From: Thiothrix subterranea
Lineage (GTDB): Bacteria; Pseudomonadota; Gammaproteobacteria; Thiotrichales; Thiotrichaceae
DNA length: 64,000 bases
Assembly (NCBI RefSeq): GCF_016772315.1
Contig: NZ_CP053482.1
Span: 3,219,501 to 3,283,500 of the forward strand
Reading direction: 5' to 3'
Of this stretch, positions 9,239 through 18,722 are shown piece after piece. How positions within the stretch are numbered: the stretch's first letter is position 1; each line of letters begins with the position of its first letter. The notes under the pieces were generated by a model, which saw nothing but the letters and a program-made list of their open reading frames with translations, was not told the origin of the DNA and did not search any database. A program made the position numbers and the translations under genes.

Positions 9239-10008
9239 CTGCGAATCCCAATACCTTTATTCAATAAATGCAGGCTAAACCCGCCTAGCAGCAGGATAAA
9301 TGCCATGATTACCCCGTAACTCAGCCAGATCGACATATCCGACGCACCCAAAATGCCATAACGGAAGCCATTTACCATGTAAAGCACGGGATTCAGCAAG
9401 GAAATGTTCTGCCAAAGCGGTGAAAGCATCGCAATCGAGTAAAACACCCCACCCAAATACGTCAGCGGTGTCAGCACAAAGGTCGGCACAATGGTGATGT
9501 CATCGAAACTGGTCGCGTACACCGCATTGATCAGCCCCGCCAGCGAAAACAGCGTGGAAGTCAGCAGCACGATGGTAAAGGTGATGAAAATGTGTTGCAC
9601 GCTCAAATCGCTGAACAGCAACGACACCAACGTGACCGCCAGCCCGACGGCTAACCCCCGCGCCACGCCACCGCTGATAAAACCTGCCAGAATGATCCAA
9701 TTTGGCATGGGTGACACCAGCATTTCGGCGATATTGCCTTGAAACTTGCTGCCGTAAAACGACGACACCACGTTGGCGTAGGAGTTGGTAATCACGGTCA
9801 TCATGATCAACCCCGGTGTGATGAAGTCGATGTAGCTATGCCCGCCCATGTCGCCAATTTGCGAGCCGATCAGATTGCCGAAAATCACGAAATACAGCGC
9901 CGTGGTAATCACGGGGGGAATGATGGTTTGCACCCAAATTCGCGCAAACCGCAGCACTTCTTTGACCAGAATGGTGGTGTAGGCCGTCCAGAGTTGTTGT
10001 GCATTCAT
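9235..10008 (-). CDS. ABC-2 type transporter permease (YadH-like)
   Basis: A 257-residue inner-membrane protein with about six hydrophobic helices and the ABC-2 membrane domain signature (FTLATVLLTSTLFSLAG-like stretch, LTPLTYLGGVFYSI, LLNPVLYMVNGFRYGILG). Length and pattern match the YadH permease, which pairs with YadG. It overlaps the ATPase gene by ATGA and the flavoprotein start by TTGA, so the three genes form one translationally coupled operon. The exported substrate cannot be read from the sequence. Confidence 0.9.
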   Translation of the reverse strand: MNAQQLWTAYTTILVKEVLRFARIWVQTIIPPVITTALYFVIFGNLIGSQIGDMGGHSYIDFITPGLIMMTVITNSYANVVSSFYGSKFQGNIAEMLVSPMPNWIILAGFISGGVARGLAVGLAVTLVSLLFSDLSVQHIFITFTIVLLTSTLFSLAGLINAVYATSFDDITIVPTFVLTPLTYLGGVFYSIAMLSPLWQNISLLNPVLYMVNGFRYGILGASDMSIWLSYGVIMAFILLLGGFSLHLLNKGIGIRS

Positions 10009-10931
10009 TGCTTGTTGTTCTCCACCAAATCCATGAAAAGCTGTTCTAAGCGGTTGGTTTTATTGCGCATACTGTTGACGATGACCCCGTGTTCATTGAG
10101 GAAGGCGAAGACTTTGTTGAGTGAATAGTGTTCTTTGTGGAACACCACTTCCACGGTAGTCGGGTCTTGCAGGGTGAAATGGCACAGGTTGCTGGTGGTC
10201 GGTAATGCATCCACGGGGCTGGCAAGGTCGAAGACGTAGCTTTCGGTATCCAGTCGGTTGAGAAGCTGTTTCATGCTGGTGTTTTCGATCAACTCGCCTC
10301 GGTCGATAATGCCGATATTACGGCACAGGCTTTCGGCTTCTTCCAGATAGTGGGTGGTGAGGATGATGGTTGTGCCATCCGCGTTGAGTTTGCGCAGGAA
10401 TTCCCACATCGAGCGACGGATTTCGATGTCAACGCCAGCGGTGGGTTCGTCGAGGATTAGCAGGCGCGGTTGGTGAATGAGCGAACGCGCAATCATTAAG
10501 CGGCGTTTCATGCCACCGGAGAGGGTGCGGGCTTGATCGCGGGCTTTTTCCCACAAGCCGAGTTGCTTGAGCAAGACTTCGGCGCGAGCAAAGGCTTCCG
10601 CACGGGGAATGCCGTAATAGCCGCCCTGATTCACGAGGATTTCGACGACTGGCTCGAAAATATTGAAGTTGAATTCTTGCGGGACTAGCCCGATGTGCGC
10701 TTTGGCTTGTTCGCGTTGGGTGTCGAGGTCGTAGCCGAAAATGCTGACTTTGCCTGCGGTTTTGTTCACCAAGGAGCTGGCAATACCGATGGTGGTGGAT
10801 TTACCAGCGCCGTTCGCACCGAGCAGGGCGAAGAAGTCGCCTTGTTCCACGCGCAAGTCGATGCCTTTGAGGGCGGTGAAGCCGTTGCCGTAGGTTTTTT
10901 GTAAGCCTTGAATGTCGAGAGCCGTCGTCAT
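10005..10931 (-). CDS. ABC transporter ATP-binding protein (YadG-like)
   Basis: A 308-residue ATPase subunit, first gene of the minus-strand exporter operon. It has Walker A GANGAGKSTT (about residues 38-47), signature LSGGMKRRL, Walker B LLILDEPTAGVD and H-loop TTHYLEEAE. Length equals that of the YadG family, and the D-loop and C-terminal extension (FLNEHGVIVNSMRNKTNRLEQLF) are typical of ABC-2 exporters. It faces mtgA across a short divergent intergenic region. Confidence 0.93.
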   Translation of the reverse strand: MTTALDIQGLQKTYGNGFTALKGIDLRVEQGDFFALLGANGAGKSTTIGIASSLVNKTAGKVSIFGYDLDTQREQAKAHIGLVPQEFNFNIFEPVVEILVNQGGYYGIPRAEAFARAEVLLKQLGLWEKARDQARTLSGGMKRRLMIARSLIHQPRLLILDEPTAGVDIEIRRSMWEFLRKLNADGTTIILTTHYLEEAESLCRNIGIIDRGELIENTSMKQLLNRLDTESYVFDLASPVDALPTTSNLCHFTLQDPTTVEVVFHKEHYSLNKVFAFLNEHGVIVNSMRNKTNRLEQLFMDLVENNKQ

Positions 10932-11003
10932 GGTGGTTTTTCTGTTGAAAACGAAACGCGAATGTTACCACGTATCTCACGGGTGAGGTTTTGTTGTGAC
11001 ATA

Positions 11004-11741
11004 ATGCGCGACATTATGAAATTGTATGATCTGTTTGCGAAATGGAAAGCTCAACATTGGGTGCACTGGCTGTGGCGCGTGCCATTGCTGCTGTTCATGG
11101 CATTGTGTGTGTGGTTGCTGATTTTTCGTTGGCTGCCAGTGCCGACGTCGGCGTTTATGTTGCGCCAAGATGTGGTGGCAATCTTTAGCGCGGAAACGCC
11201 GTTTGTGCGCCATGACTGGGTGAGTTTGGCGGAGATTCCGCGCCACATGCAAATTGCAGTGATTGCGTCGGAAGACCAGCGTTTTGCGGAGCATTGGGGC
11301 ATTGATGTGGCGGCAACGGAGGCGGCGATTCGGGCGGAAATGCGCGGGCGTGGCAAAGGTGGCGGCAGCACGATTACCCAGCAGTTGGTGAAAAACCTGT
11401 TCCTGTGGGAAGGGCGGAGTTATCTGCGCAAGGGCTTGGAGTGGGGTATTGCGGGTTTGATGGAAATCTTCTGGTCGAAAGAGCGGATTTTGGAGGTTTA
11501 CCTGAATACCGCGCAGTTTGGTAAGGCGGATTATGGCGTGGGGGCGGCAAGTGCGAATTTGCTGCATAAGCCGGTGGGTAAGCTGGGGGCGGCGGAGGCG
11601 GCGTTGCTGGCGGCGGTGTTGCCTGCGCCGAGTAAATACAGCGCGGTGAAGCCGTCGGGGTATGTGCGAGCGCGGCAGGGGCGGATTATGCGGCAGATGC
11701 GTTCGATTGGTGGGGCGGCGTATTTGCAGCGTTTGGATTGA
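11004..11741 (+). CDS. mtgA: Monofunctional peptidoglycan glycosyltransferase MtgA
   Basis: This 245-residue GT51 enzyme polymerises lipid II into glycan strands at the inner membrane. One N-terminal transmembrane helix (RVPLLLFMALCVWLLIFRW, residues 25-43) anchors it. The catalytic motif EDQRFAEHWG starts at Glu90, followed by GGSTITQQLVKN and the KERILEVYLN block. The frame is open further upstream, but the ATG at 11004 (or 11016) gives a protein of normal length with the membrane anchor near the N-terminus. It is divergent from the ABC operon. The 3' end is followed 28 bases later by an ATPase gene with which it has no known link. Confidence 0.93.
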   Translation: MRDIMKLYDLFAKWKAQHWVHWLWRVPLLLFMALCVWLLIFRWLPVPTSAFMLRQDVVAIFSAETPFVRHDWVSLAEIPRHMQIAVIASEDQRFAEHWGIDVAATEAAIRAEMRGRGKGGGSTITQQLVKNLFLWEGRSYLRKGLEWGIAGLMEIFWSKERILEVYLNTAQFGKADYGVGAASANLLHKPVGKLGAAEAALLAAVLPAPSKYSAVKPSGYVRARQGRIMRQMRSIGGAAYLQRLD

Positions 11742-11769
11742 GTGGCGCGGCGTGTGCTAAACTACTAGG

Positions 11770-13461
11770 ATGAAAATCCCCTACGGTCTCAGCAATTTTA
11801 AGCAAGTCATCAGCGAGGGCTATGTGTATGTCGATAAGACCGATTACATCGCCAAACTAGAAGCGGCAGGTCGCCACCTTATCCTGCTGCGTCCGCGCCG
11901 TTTTGGTAAAAGCCTGTTGCTGTCGGCGATGGAATATTATTACGACATCGCTTATCAGGACGACTTTGAGGCGTTGTTTGGCAATCTCTACCTCGGCAAA
12001 CACCCTACTCCCCTTAAAAGCAGTTACCAAGTGCTGTTCATGGAATTCAGCGGGATTGCGACTGGGCAGGGATTCGAGCGGCTGTATGAGGATTTTGGGC
12101 GCGAAATAGCGCAGGCATTGCAAAAGTTTCTTAGTCGTTATGGTTATCCAGAGAGTACCTTGGCTGCTATCGAGCGTGAACCATCCCCGCAATCCCAGAT
12201 GAAATATTTTTTCAGGGTGACTGAGGGGAGTAAAATCCTACTGCTGATTGATGAATACGACCATTTTGCCAATACCATTCTGGCGGACGACCTCAAATTA
12301 TTCCAGCAAGTGATGGGCAAAGGCGGTTTCGTGCGGAGCTTTTACGAAACGCTCAAAACCGCGACCCAGCGCGGCGCGATTGACCGTTTATTTGTGACGG
12401 GTGTTACCCCGATCATGCTCGATAGTATGACCAGTGGTTTTAATATCGGTGAAAATTTGTCATTGCACGAAGATTTCAATGAGGCAGTGGGTTTTACCAG
12501 AAGCGAAGTGGCGGGGTTGCTTCAGCCGTTGGTGGATGCCTGCCAGCTTGATCCCGATGCTTTATTGGCGGACATCACGCGCTGGTACAACGGCTACCGT
12601 TTTTATCCTAAAGCGATTGATACGGTTTTCAATGCCAATATGGTGTTGTATTTCCTGAAGAACTTCCGCCGCAGAGATTGCTCTTACCCCGATCCTATGT
12701 TGGATGAAAACATTGCCTCGGATTACGGCAAAATCCTTGGGATGTTCAGTATCGGCAATCGTGATGACAATTTTATGGTGCTGGATGATTTGATCACGAA
12801 CGGGGAGGTCACTGCGCAACAACGCCGTAAATTTGACTTTGACAAAGGCTTTGGGCGTGACGATTTCATCAGTTTAGTGGCGTATATGGGGTTTGTTTCA
12901 CCGATCAAGAAAAGTCTGGCAGGCGAGGTGTTTAGCATCCCCAATTATGTGATGCAGGAATTGTATTTCCAGTATTTCAAGGTGGAGTTGGAACGTCGCA
13001 ACCAAATGACGATTTCTAATCAGGCAATTGCGTTTGCGGTGGAAGCCTTGGCGTTGCAGGACGACATTCAGCCGTTGGTGGTGGAAATGGTGCAAGCGTT
13101 GCAATTGCTCTCTAACCGCGATGCGATGGGGATGGATGAGAAGCACGTTAAGGTGTTGCTGCTAACCTTGCTGTACCAAACCTCCGTGTATTTCATTCAG
13201 AGCGAGCGGGAAATTAATCGCAAGTACCCTGACATTATGCTGCTGGAACGCAGCCCGTTTGTGGTGGATCACCAGCATTTGATTGAGCTGAAATACAGCA
13301 AACAAACCGATGGTGAGGCGGGTTGGCAAGCCAAGCGGCAAGCGGGCATTGAGCAAGTGCAAGGGTATTTGCAGTTGCCCAATATCGCCGTGTTGCCTAA
13401 GCTCAGTGCTTGGTTGCTGGTCAGCGATGGGGTGCGGGTGGAGGTGGTGAAGGTGCGGTGA
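11770..13461 (+). CDS. AAA-ATPase-like protein with C-terminal PD-(D/E)XK nuclease domain
   Basis: This 563-residue protein begins with the family-typical IPYGLSNFKQV...YVYVDKTDYI stretch. Walker A is RRFGKS (43-48) and a Walker B-type LLLIDEYDHF lies near residue 160. The C-terminus carries a PD-(D/E)XK motif: Asp488 (YPDIML), then Glu506 and Lys508 (LIELKYS). Unlike the two DUF4143 ATPases in this window, its nuclease residues look intact. These proteins are widespread, often multicopy and rapidly exchanged; a nuclease or mobile-element-linked role is suspected but not established. The 3' end converges on another ATPase gene with a 7-base gap. Confidence 0.85.
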   Translation: MKIPYGLSNFKQVISEGYVYVDKTDYIAKLEAAGRHLILLRPRRFGKSLLLSAMEYYYDIAYQDDFEALFGNLYLGKHPTPLKSSYQVLFMEFSGIATGQGFERLYEDFGREIAQALQKFLSRYGYPESTLAAIEREPSPQSQMKYFFRVTEGSKILLLIDEYDHFANTILADDLKLFQQVMGKGGFVRSFYETLKTATQRGAIDRLFVTGVTPIMLDSMTSGFNIGENLSLHEDFNEAVGFTRSEVAGLLQPLVDACQLDPDALLADITRWYNGYRFYPKAIDTVFNANMVLYFLKNFRRRDCSYPDPMLDENIASDYGKILGMFSIGNRDDNFMVLDDLITNGEVTAQQRRKFDFDKGFGRDDFISLVAYMGFVSPIKKSLAGEVFSIPNYVMQELYFQYFKVELERRNQMTISNQAIAFAVEALALQDDIQPLVVEMVQALQLLSNRDAMGMDEKHVKVLLLTLLYQTSVYFIQSEREINRKYPDIMLLERSPFVVDHQHLIELKYSKQTDGEAGWQAKRQAGIEQVQGYLQLPNIAVLPKLSAWLLVSDGVRVEVVKVR

Positions 13462-13468
13462 ATGGCTT

Positions 13469-14752
13469 TCAAAGCAAATACCGCCAAGCCGCCACAACTC
13501 TGATCATCACTCCATCTTCCTGCCACTGTGCGTCTTCATCCCGCGTCACAATCACCCCTTGCTGAACGCCGCAAAAACGGCAAGCCGCCAGCAATCCTGC
13601 CACCTCCCGAGCACGGGTGGTGGGATCACCCAGCTCATAACACACCTGCATCGGTAACAACTCGCCCGTTGCTTGCTGCACCACAAAATCGCACTCCTGC
13701 GCCCCTTTCACAAACAGCAGTTCCAACCCTTGTTTGCGTAACTCCATTGCCATCAGATTTTCCAGCAACTTGCCTTTGTCTTGCCCCGCTCGCCAGCTAA
13801 AGGCATTGATCAAGCCGTTATCGACGATATAGGCTTTTTTGTCGCCTAATTCACGCCGCACCAATGACGGGTCATATTTGTACGCTAATTGCAGCAAGTA
13901 AATCGCATTCGCTTGTTCCAAATACTGGTGCAAGGTATCTTTGCTGACACGAAATCCCGCAGACTTGAGTTCGTTGTGAATTTTGTTGATTGACAACGGG
14001 CTAGTCACACTCTCGATGCAACGCCGGAGAAAAAACTTGAGTGCCTGCACATTACGTTCCTGATAACGCTCGATCAGGTCGCGATAGATCATCACATCGA
14101 AATATTCGGTCAGCAGTTTGCGGCGGATGTTGTCATCATCCAGCAACACCACCTCAGGAAAGCCACCGTGCAGCATAAATTGTTCAAAAGCAACGTTGAT
14201 TAAGGCGACGGATTGCGAAGAATGCAGGTCAGGCACAATCCCTTGAAACGCCAGATATTCGCCAAATGACAGCGGAAATACTTCATAACGCAAGGTTCTG
14301 CCCCGCAAGGCAGTCGCGATTTCGCTCCCCAGCAATTTGCTGTTAGACCCCGTAATAAACAAATGGCGTGACACACTGTCATCCAGCCGCCGCACAAACA
14401 ACTCCCAACGTGAAATATTTTGGATTTCGTCAAAGAAAAAGTAGCACTGCGCTAAATCCAATGCTGGATACAGTTCACGGTAAGCCTGCACAATCAAATC
14501 AAGCTCGTGGGTAGCGAGATCCAGCCGCTCATCCTCGAAATTCAGGTAAACAATCTGCTCACGCGGCACGGTTTGGCGTAATTGTTCAATAGCTTGCAAG
14601 AGGATGGATGACTTGCCGCTACGCCGCACGCCGGTCAATGTCACCACTTTGTTGAGGTGTAAGGGGATGTCTAACAGGCGCGGTTTCAGCGTGGGAATAT
14701 CACGCAGATGAAAGTCACGGATCAAGGTTTTCAGCAGTTCTTTCTTAGTCAT
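13469..14752 (-). CDS. ATP-binding protein, AAA + DUF4143 family (second copy)
   Basis: A 427-residue P-loop ATPase with Walker A GVRRSGKS at 41-48 and a Walker B-type segment CYFFFDEIQNI near residue 105. LFITGSNSKLLGSEI follows. The DUF4143 domain ends in ECDFVVQQATGELLPMQVCYEL, where Q-V-C again stands in place of the nuclease-type E-V-K. It is only distantly similar to the copy at 415-1719, so this is not a recent duplication. A 12-bp perfect palindrome lies 15 bases upstream of the ATG. It follows moeA on the same strand but is probably a separate unit. Confidence 0.85.
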   Translation of the reverse strand: MTKKELLKTLIRDFHLRDIPTLKPRLLDIPLHLNKVVTLTGVRRSGKSSILLQAIEQLRQTVPREQIVYLNFEDERLDLATHELDLIVQAYRELYPALDLAQCYFFFDEIQNISRWELFVRRLDDSVSRHLFITGSNSKLLGSEIATALRGRTLRYEVFPLSFGEYLAFQGIVPDLHSSQSVALINVAFEQFMLHGGFPEVVLLDDDNIRRKLLTEYFDVMIYRDLIERYQERNVQALKFFLRRCIESVTSPLSINKIHNELKSAGFRVSKDTLHQYLEQANAIYLLQLAYKYDPSLVRRELGDKKAYIVDNGLINAFSWRAGQDKGKLLENLMAMELRKQGLELLFVKGAQECDFVVQQATGELLPMQVCYELGDPTTRAREVAGLLAACRFCGVQQGVIVTRDEDAQWQEDGVMIRVVAAWRYLL

Positions 14753-14767
14753 ACTGCTATTTTAGTA

Positions 14768-14796
14768 GAAATCTTCCTTATTAGAAGGAAGATTTC
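14768..14796. promoter_or_regulatory. 12-bp perfect palindrome upstream of the second DUF4143 ATPase
   Basis: GAAATCTTCCTT (14768-14779) and AAGGAAGATTTC (14785-14796) flank a 5-nt loop, between the end of moeA and the start of the ATPase gene (both minus strand). It is not followed by a T-run in the minus direction, so an operator or a 5'-UTR hairpin is as likely as a moeA terminator. Confidence 0.6.
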
Positions 14797-14817
14797 CCGA
14801 AAATCTCAAGGCAACGC

Positions 14818-16056
14818 CTACAAAAACCCCTCAAACGGTATAATCGTCACCGCCGCTCCCGCTTCCAAATTCCCCGCCTCCCGTGGCAAGGCGATGAAGC
14901 AATTCGCCTGACTCATGGAGCGCAAGATATGTGAGCCTTGCCCGCCCGTGCTGCGGACTTGCCATTGCCCGTGTGTGTCACGTTCGCAAATGCCGCGTTG
15001 ATAGTCGGTGCGCCCCGGTACTTTTTTCAGCGGGGTGGTACACAGCGCGGTGTATTCCGGCACGGTGGGTAGGCTTTCGCCGCGCAGCCGCAAAATGGCA
15101 GGGCGCACAAACAGCATAAAGGTTGCCATAACGGACACAGGGTTGCCGGGTAGCCCAAAGAATACACATTCACCCAAGGTGCCAAACGCCAGCGGTTTGC
15201 CCGGTTTCATGGCGATTTTCCAGAAATTTACCTGCCCCAAGCGTTCCAATGTAGACGTGACGTAATCGGCTTCTCCGACCGATGCGCCGCCACTGGTGAT
15301 GAAAACATCCGCTTGTTGCATGGCTTGTTGGAAAGCATGTTCCACCGCTTCGGGGGTATCGCGCACCACGCCGAGGTCGATGATTTCCACGTCGAGATTT
15401 TGCAGCAAGCCGTACAAAGTGTAGCGATTGCTGTCGTAAATATCACCGGGTTGCAGGGGTTCGCCAATGCTTTTGAGTTCGTCGCCGGTGGAGCAAAACG
15501 CGATACGCGGGCGACGTAATACCCTAACGTCGCTAATGCCGAGCGAGGCAAGCAAGCCAAGGTCAGCCGCATTCAGTTTGCGCCCTGCATCGAGAACCGT
15601 GTCGCCAGTGCGCATGTCTTCGCCGGGATGCCGCACATTTTCACCGTGCGTCAGGCTGCTGGTGATGCGGATATGGTCGCCGTCACGTTGCACATTTTCT
15701 TGCATGACTACGCTGTCTGCACCATCAGGAACGACTGCTCCAGTCATAATGCGCACGCATTCACCGGGCTGTACCTCACCCGCAAACGGGCGACCTGCAA
15801 AGGATGCACCCACCAGGTGCAGCGGTTTGTCGCTGGCAAGATCGGCATAACGCAGGGCGTAACCATCCATCGCGGAATTGCGGTGCGGCGGAACATCCAG
15901 CGGTGCGCACACCGTTTCTGCAAGAATACGCCCCTGCGCTTGCCATAAAGTGACGGATTCGCTGGCTTGCAACCCCGCAACACTGCCGAGAATGTGGGCT
16001 TGCGCCTGTTCGACACTTAAAATGCCGGGGGGTAAGAGGTCACACGTGTGGGTCAT
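14818..16056 (-). CDS. moeA: Molybdopterin molybdenumtransferase MoeA
   Basis: A 412-residue enzyme that inserts molybdate into adenylylated molybdopterin in the last step of molybdenum-cofactor synthesis. Family blocks are present: PPHRNSAMDGYALR, the GEVQPGECVRIMTGAVVPDGADSVVMQE-like region, the MoCF-binding GGASVGEADY and the GLPGNPVSVM loop. Start at ATG 16056; length is typical. It lies 29 bases downstream of glnD on the same strand. No other moco genes are in the window. Confidence 0.95.
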   Translation of the reverse strand: MTHTCDLLPPGILSVEQAQAHILGSVAGLQASESVTLWQAQGRILAETVCAPLDVPPHRNSAMDGYALRYADLASDKPLHLVGASFAGRPFAGEVQPGECVRIMTGAVVPDGADSVVMQENVQRDGDHIRITSSLTHGENVRHPGEDMRTGDTVLDAGRKLNAADLGLLASLGISDVRVLRRPRIAFCSTGDELKSIGEPLQPGDIYDSNRYTLYGLLQNLDVEIIDLGVVRDTPEAVEHAFQQAMQQADVFITSGGASVGEADYVTSTLERLGQVNFWKIAMKPGKPLAFGTLGECVFFGLPGNPVSVMATFMLFVRPAILRLRGESLPTVPEYTALCTTPLKKVPGRTDYQRGICERDTHGQWQVRSTGGQGSHILRSMSQANCFIALPREAGNLEAGAAVTIIPFEGFL

Positions 16057-16085
16057 GGGCGGTTCTCATGGTTAATCCGGTGTGG

Positions 16086-18722
16086 TTAATGGAGTTGCAA
16101 GGCTTGTTCGAGCGTGTGCCGAATGTGGGCTTGTTGCGCTTCATTCACAATCATTTCGCAGTTGCGGGTGGTGATGTAGAAAATATCCTGCGCCTGTTCG
16201 CCGAGGGTATTGATGCGGGCGTTGTGTACCCGCAGCCCCAAGCCATCCATTGCTTCACCAAGGCGTGAAAGTAGGCCCGGCATGTCACCGGCATTGATTT
16301 CCAGCAGTGTCAGGTTTTTTTCGGGTTGCTGGCTGAAGTGAATGCGCGTCGGCACATTGAAATTACGCAAAATGCGCGGTTTGCGATGGCTGTGATGGTA
16401 GGGTTGGTCGCGTTCCAAATTGTTACATAACGTATCAATAATGTGTTGCTGATCAATGTCACTGATAATGAGTTGATTGTCAGGGCCGAGGATGTGCAGG
16501 GTGTACAGGTCGAAACCTTCGGTGGTCGAGACAATACGGGCTTGCACCACGTTGAGGTTAAGTTGTTCCAACGACGCGACCACCCGCGAAAACAGGTCGT
16601 CGCGGTCTTTGCTGTAGACAAACAGGACGTTGCTGCTGCCCGATACGGTGCGGCGGATGTGAATCAGCGTGGGTTTGAAGGGGGCTTCGGCGAGAATGTG
16701 GCGGGTATGCCAGAGTACCGATTCCACCGAATGCATCAGGTGATAATCAGCACCGAATTGCTGCCAGAGGGCGCTGCATTCGGCGGCGCTAAAGCCTTCT
16801 TGCAAGAGTGGTTCGAGTGCTGCGCTGCGCTTTTCTTCGATCAATAGCTGGCTTTCGTGGGTCAGCAGGGTTCGGTTGCTCAATAAGCGGCGGGTAGAGT
16901 GGTAGAGTTCATGCAACAGGGATTGTTTCCAACTGTTCCATAGCTTGGGATTGGTGCCGCGAATATCCGCAATGGTGAGCAAAAATAAGCAGTCAAGACG
17001 GCTTTGCGATGCCACAATGCCCGCGAATTCGTGAATCACGGCAGGGTCGCTAATGTCTTTGCGCTGCGCGGTCATGCTCATTAGCAAATGATGGCGCACC
17101 AACCAACTGACCAGCGAAGCATCGTGCAAATTGAGGCCGTGTTCCCGGCAGAAATCGTAAGCATCGGTTGCGCCTAATACCGAATGATCCCCTTTACGGC
17201 CTTTAGCAATGTCGTGGAATAACCCAGCGAGGTACAAAATTTCCGGGTCACGCAAGGTTTTAAAGACTTCGGCACACAAGGGCAATTCTTGAGCGCCCAG
17301 TGCGGTGCTGTAACGCCGTATATTGCGCACCACAAACAGGGTGTGTTCATCCACGGTGTACATGTGGAACAGGTCGTATTGCATCCGCCCGACGATATTG
17401 GCAAAGGCGGGGATATACGCCGCCAAAATGCCGTAGCGGTTCATCAAGCGCATTACAAAGGTAATGCCTTTGGGTTGGCGCAAGATTTGGACGAATAATT
17501 GCCGGTGGCGGGCTTGCTGGCGGAAACTGGCATCAATCCGGTGCAAATTGTGCCGAATCAAGCGGGTGGTATCGGGTGTCAGCCCGGTTACGCCCGGTAT
17601 CATTTGCAGCAGCAGGAAAATTTCCAGCAACGCTGTCGGGTAGAGCACGAACACATCGGGCGAATTCACCGAAATCAGGTTGCCGCGCTTTTGATACCAC
17701 TCGCCTAACATTTCGGGTAATGGCGGGTGTTGCGTGAGGATGCGGTCGCGGAAAATCCCCATCAGCATATCGTTTAAGCGTTCGAGATCCGTAATCGTGC
17801 GGTAATAACGCTGCATAAACGCCTCCACCGCTGCATTATCGGCATCGTCGGTATACCCGAACAGGTGCGCTAAACTGCGCTGATAATCAAACAGCAAGCG
17901 GTCTTCTTTGCGGTTGGCGAGTTCGTGCAGGGCGAAGCGAATTCGCCATAAAAATTCACGGCCTTCGCGTAAGGTTTGGAATTCGTCGTATTCTAATAGC
18001 CGGTTTTCGTGCAACTCTTGCAAGGACATTGTGCCGTATTCGCGGTGTGTTACCCAGCTAATCGTCTGAATATCCCGCAAGCCGCCGCGACCTTCCTTGA
18101 GGTTGGGTTCAACCCGGTGCGAGGTGTCGCCTAATTTGAGGTAACGTTTTTGCTGTTCCTCAAATTTGGCTTGGAAAAATTCCGCGCTGCTCCACATGTG
18201 TGCGGGCGTAATGGCTTCACGTAAGCGCTGGAACAATTGCTCATTGCCGCTGAGGTAGCGCGATTCGATCAAATTGGTAATGACGGTAAGGTCAGCGCGT
18301 GCGGTTTCTAAACATTCATCGAGGGTGCGCACACTGTGACCCACGTCTAAGCCAATGTCCCACAGCAGGGTGATAAAGCTGGAGAGACGGTCGCGGCATT
18401 CTTCGCCCGGTGTGTCGGTGAGCAGAATCAGCAAATCAATGTCTGAGGCGGGGTGAAGTTCACGCCTGCCATAACCACCCACGGCAATCAAGGTGGCGCG
18501 GTGGTGTTGGGGAATACCGTTCAGCCCCCACAAATGCTGTAACAGGGTGTCGATGAATTCCGCATGATCTTGCAATAGGGTGCGAATGTTGGTGCCTGCG
18601 TGAAACGCTTCCCCTAATAAGCGCCGCGCATCCTTAATCGCTTGAGCGTAATCGGCCGTGCGTGGCGGGTCGCGTGCCAGGAGTTGGTCATAAACATCCA
18701 ATAAGGCGTTGGTTTGAATCAT
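16086..18722 (-). CDS. glnD: Bifunctional uridylyltransferase/uridylyl-removing enzyme GlnD
   Basis: An 878-residue nitrogen sensor that uridylylates or deuridylylates PII in response to glutamine. The N-terminal nucleotidyltransferase motif is GGYGRRELHPASDIDLLIL (about residues 82-100). The HD hydrolase domain has LFHDIAKGRKGDHS. Two ACT domains occupy the C-terminus (VLFVYSKDRDDLFSRV and LLEINAGDMPGLLSRL). Start ATG 18720-18722 overlaps the TGA of map as ATGA, so the two are coupled, as in other gammaproteobacteria. Confidence 0.97.
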   Translation of the reverse strand: MIQTNALLDVYDQLLARDPPRTADYAQAIKDARRLLGEAFHAGTNIRTLLQDHAEFIDTLLQHLWGLNGIPQHHRATLIAVGGYGRRELHPASDIDLLILLTDTPGEECRDRLSSFITLLWDIGLDVGHSVRTLDECLETARADLTVITNLIESRYLSGNEQLFQRLREAITPAHMWSSAEFFQAKFEEQQKRYLKLGDTSHRVEPNLKEGRGGLRDIQTISWVTHREYGTMSLQELHENRLLEYDEFQTLREGREFLWRIRFALHELANRKEDRLLFDYQRSLAHLFGYTDDADNAAVEAFMQRYYRTITDLERLNDMLMGIFRDRILTQHPPLPEMLGEWYQKRGNLISVNSPDVFVLYPTALLEIFLLLQMIPGVTGLTPDTTRLIRHNLHRIDASFRQQARHRQLFVQILRQPKGITFVMRLMNRYGILAAYIPAFANIVGRMQYDLFHMYTVDEHTLFVVRNIRRYSTALGAQELPLCAEVFKTLRDPEILYLAGLFHDIAKGRKGDHSVLGATDAYDFCREHGLNLHDASLVSWLVRHHLLMSMTAQRKDISDPAVIHEFAGIVASQSRLDCLFLLTIADIRGTNPKLWNSWKQSLLHELYHSTRRLLSNRTLLTHESQLLIEEKRSAALEPLLQEGFSAAECSALWQQFGADYHLMHSVESVLWHTRHILAEAPFKPTLIHIRRTVSGSSNVLFVYSKDRDDLFSRVVASLEQLNLNVVQARIVSTTEGFDLYTLHILGPDNQLIISDIDQQHIIDTLCNNLERDQPYHHSHRKPRILRNFNVPTRIHFSQQPEKNLTLLEINAGDMPGLLSRLGEAMDGLGLRVHNARINTLGEQAQDIFYITTRNCEMIVNEAQQAHIRHTLEQALQLH

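Noticed and set aside
10908-11003. 32-residue upstream extension of mtgA
   Set aside because: It would overlap the divergent ABC gene start and push the membrane anchor far from the N-terminus.
13469-14752. Recent duplication of the DUF4143 ATPase at 415
   Set aside because: The two proteins share only family motifs (GVRRSGKS, TGSNS, QVC); overall they are too different to be recent copies.
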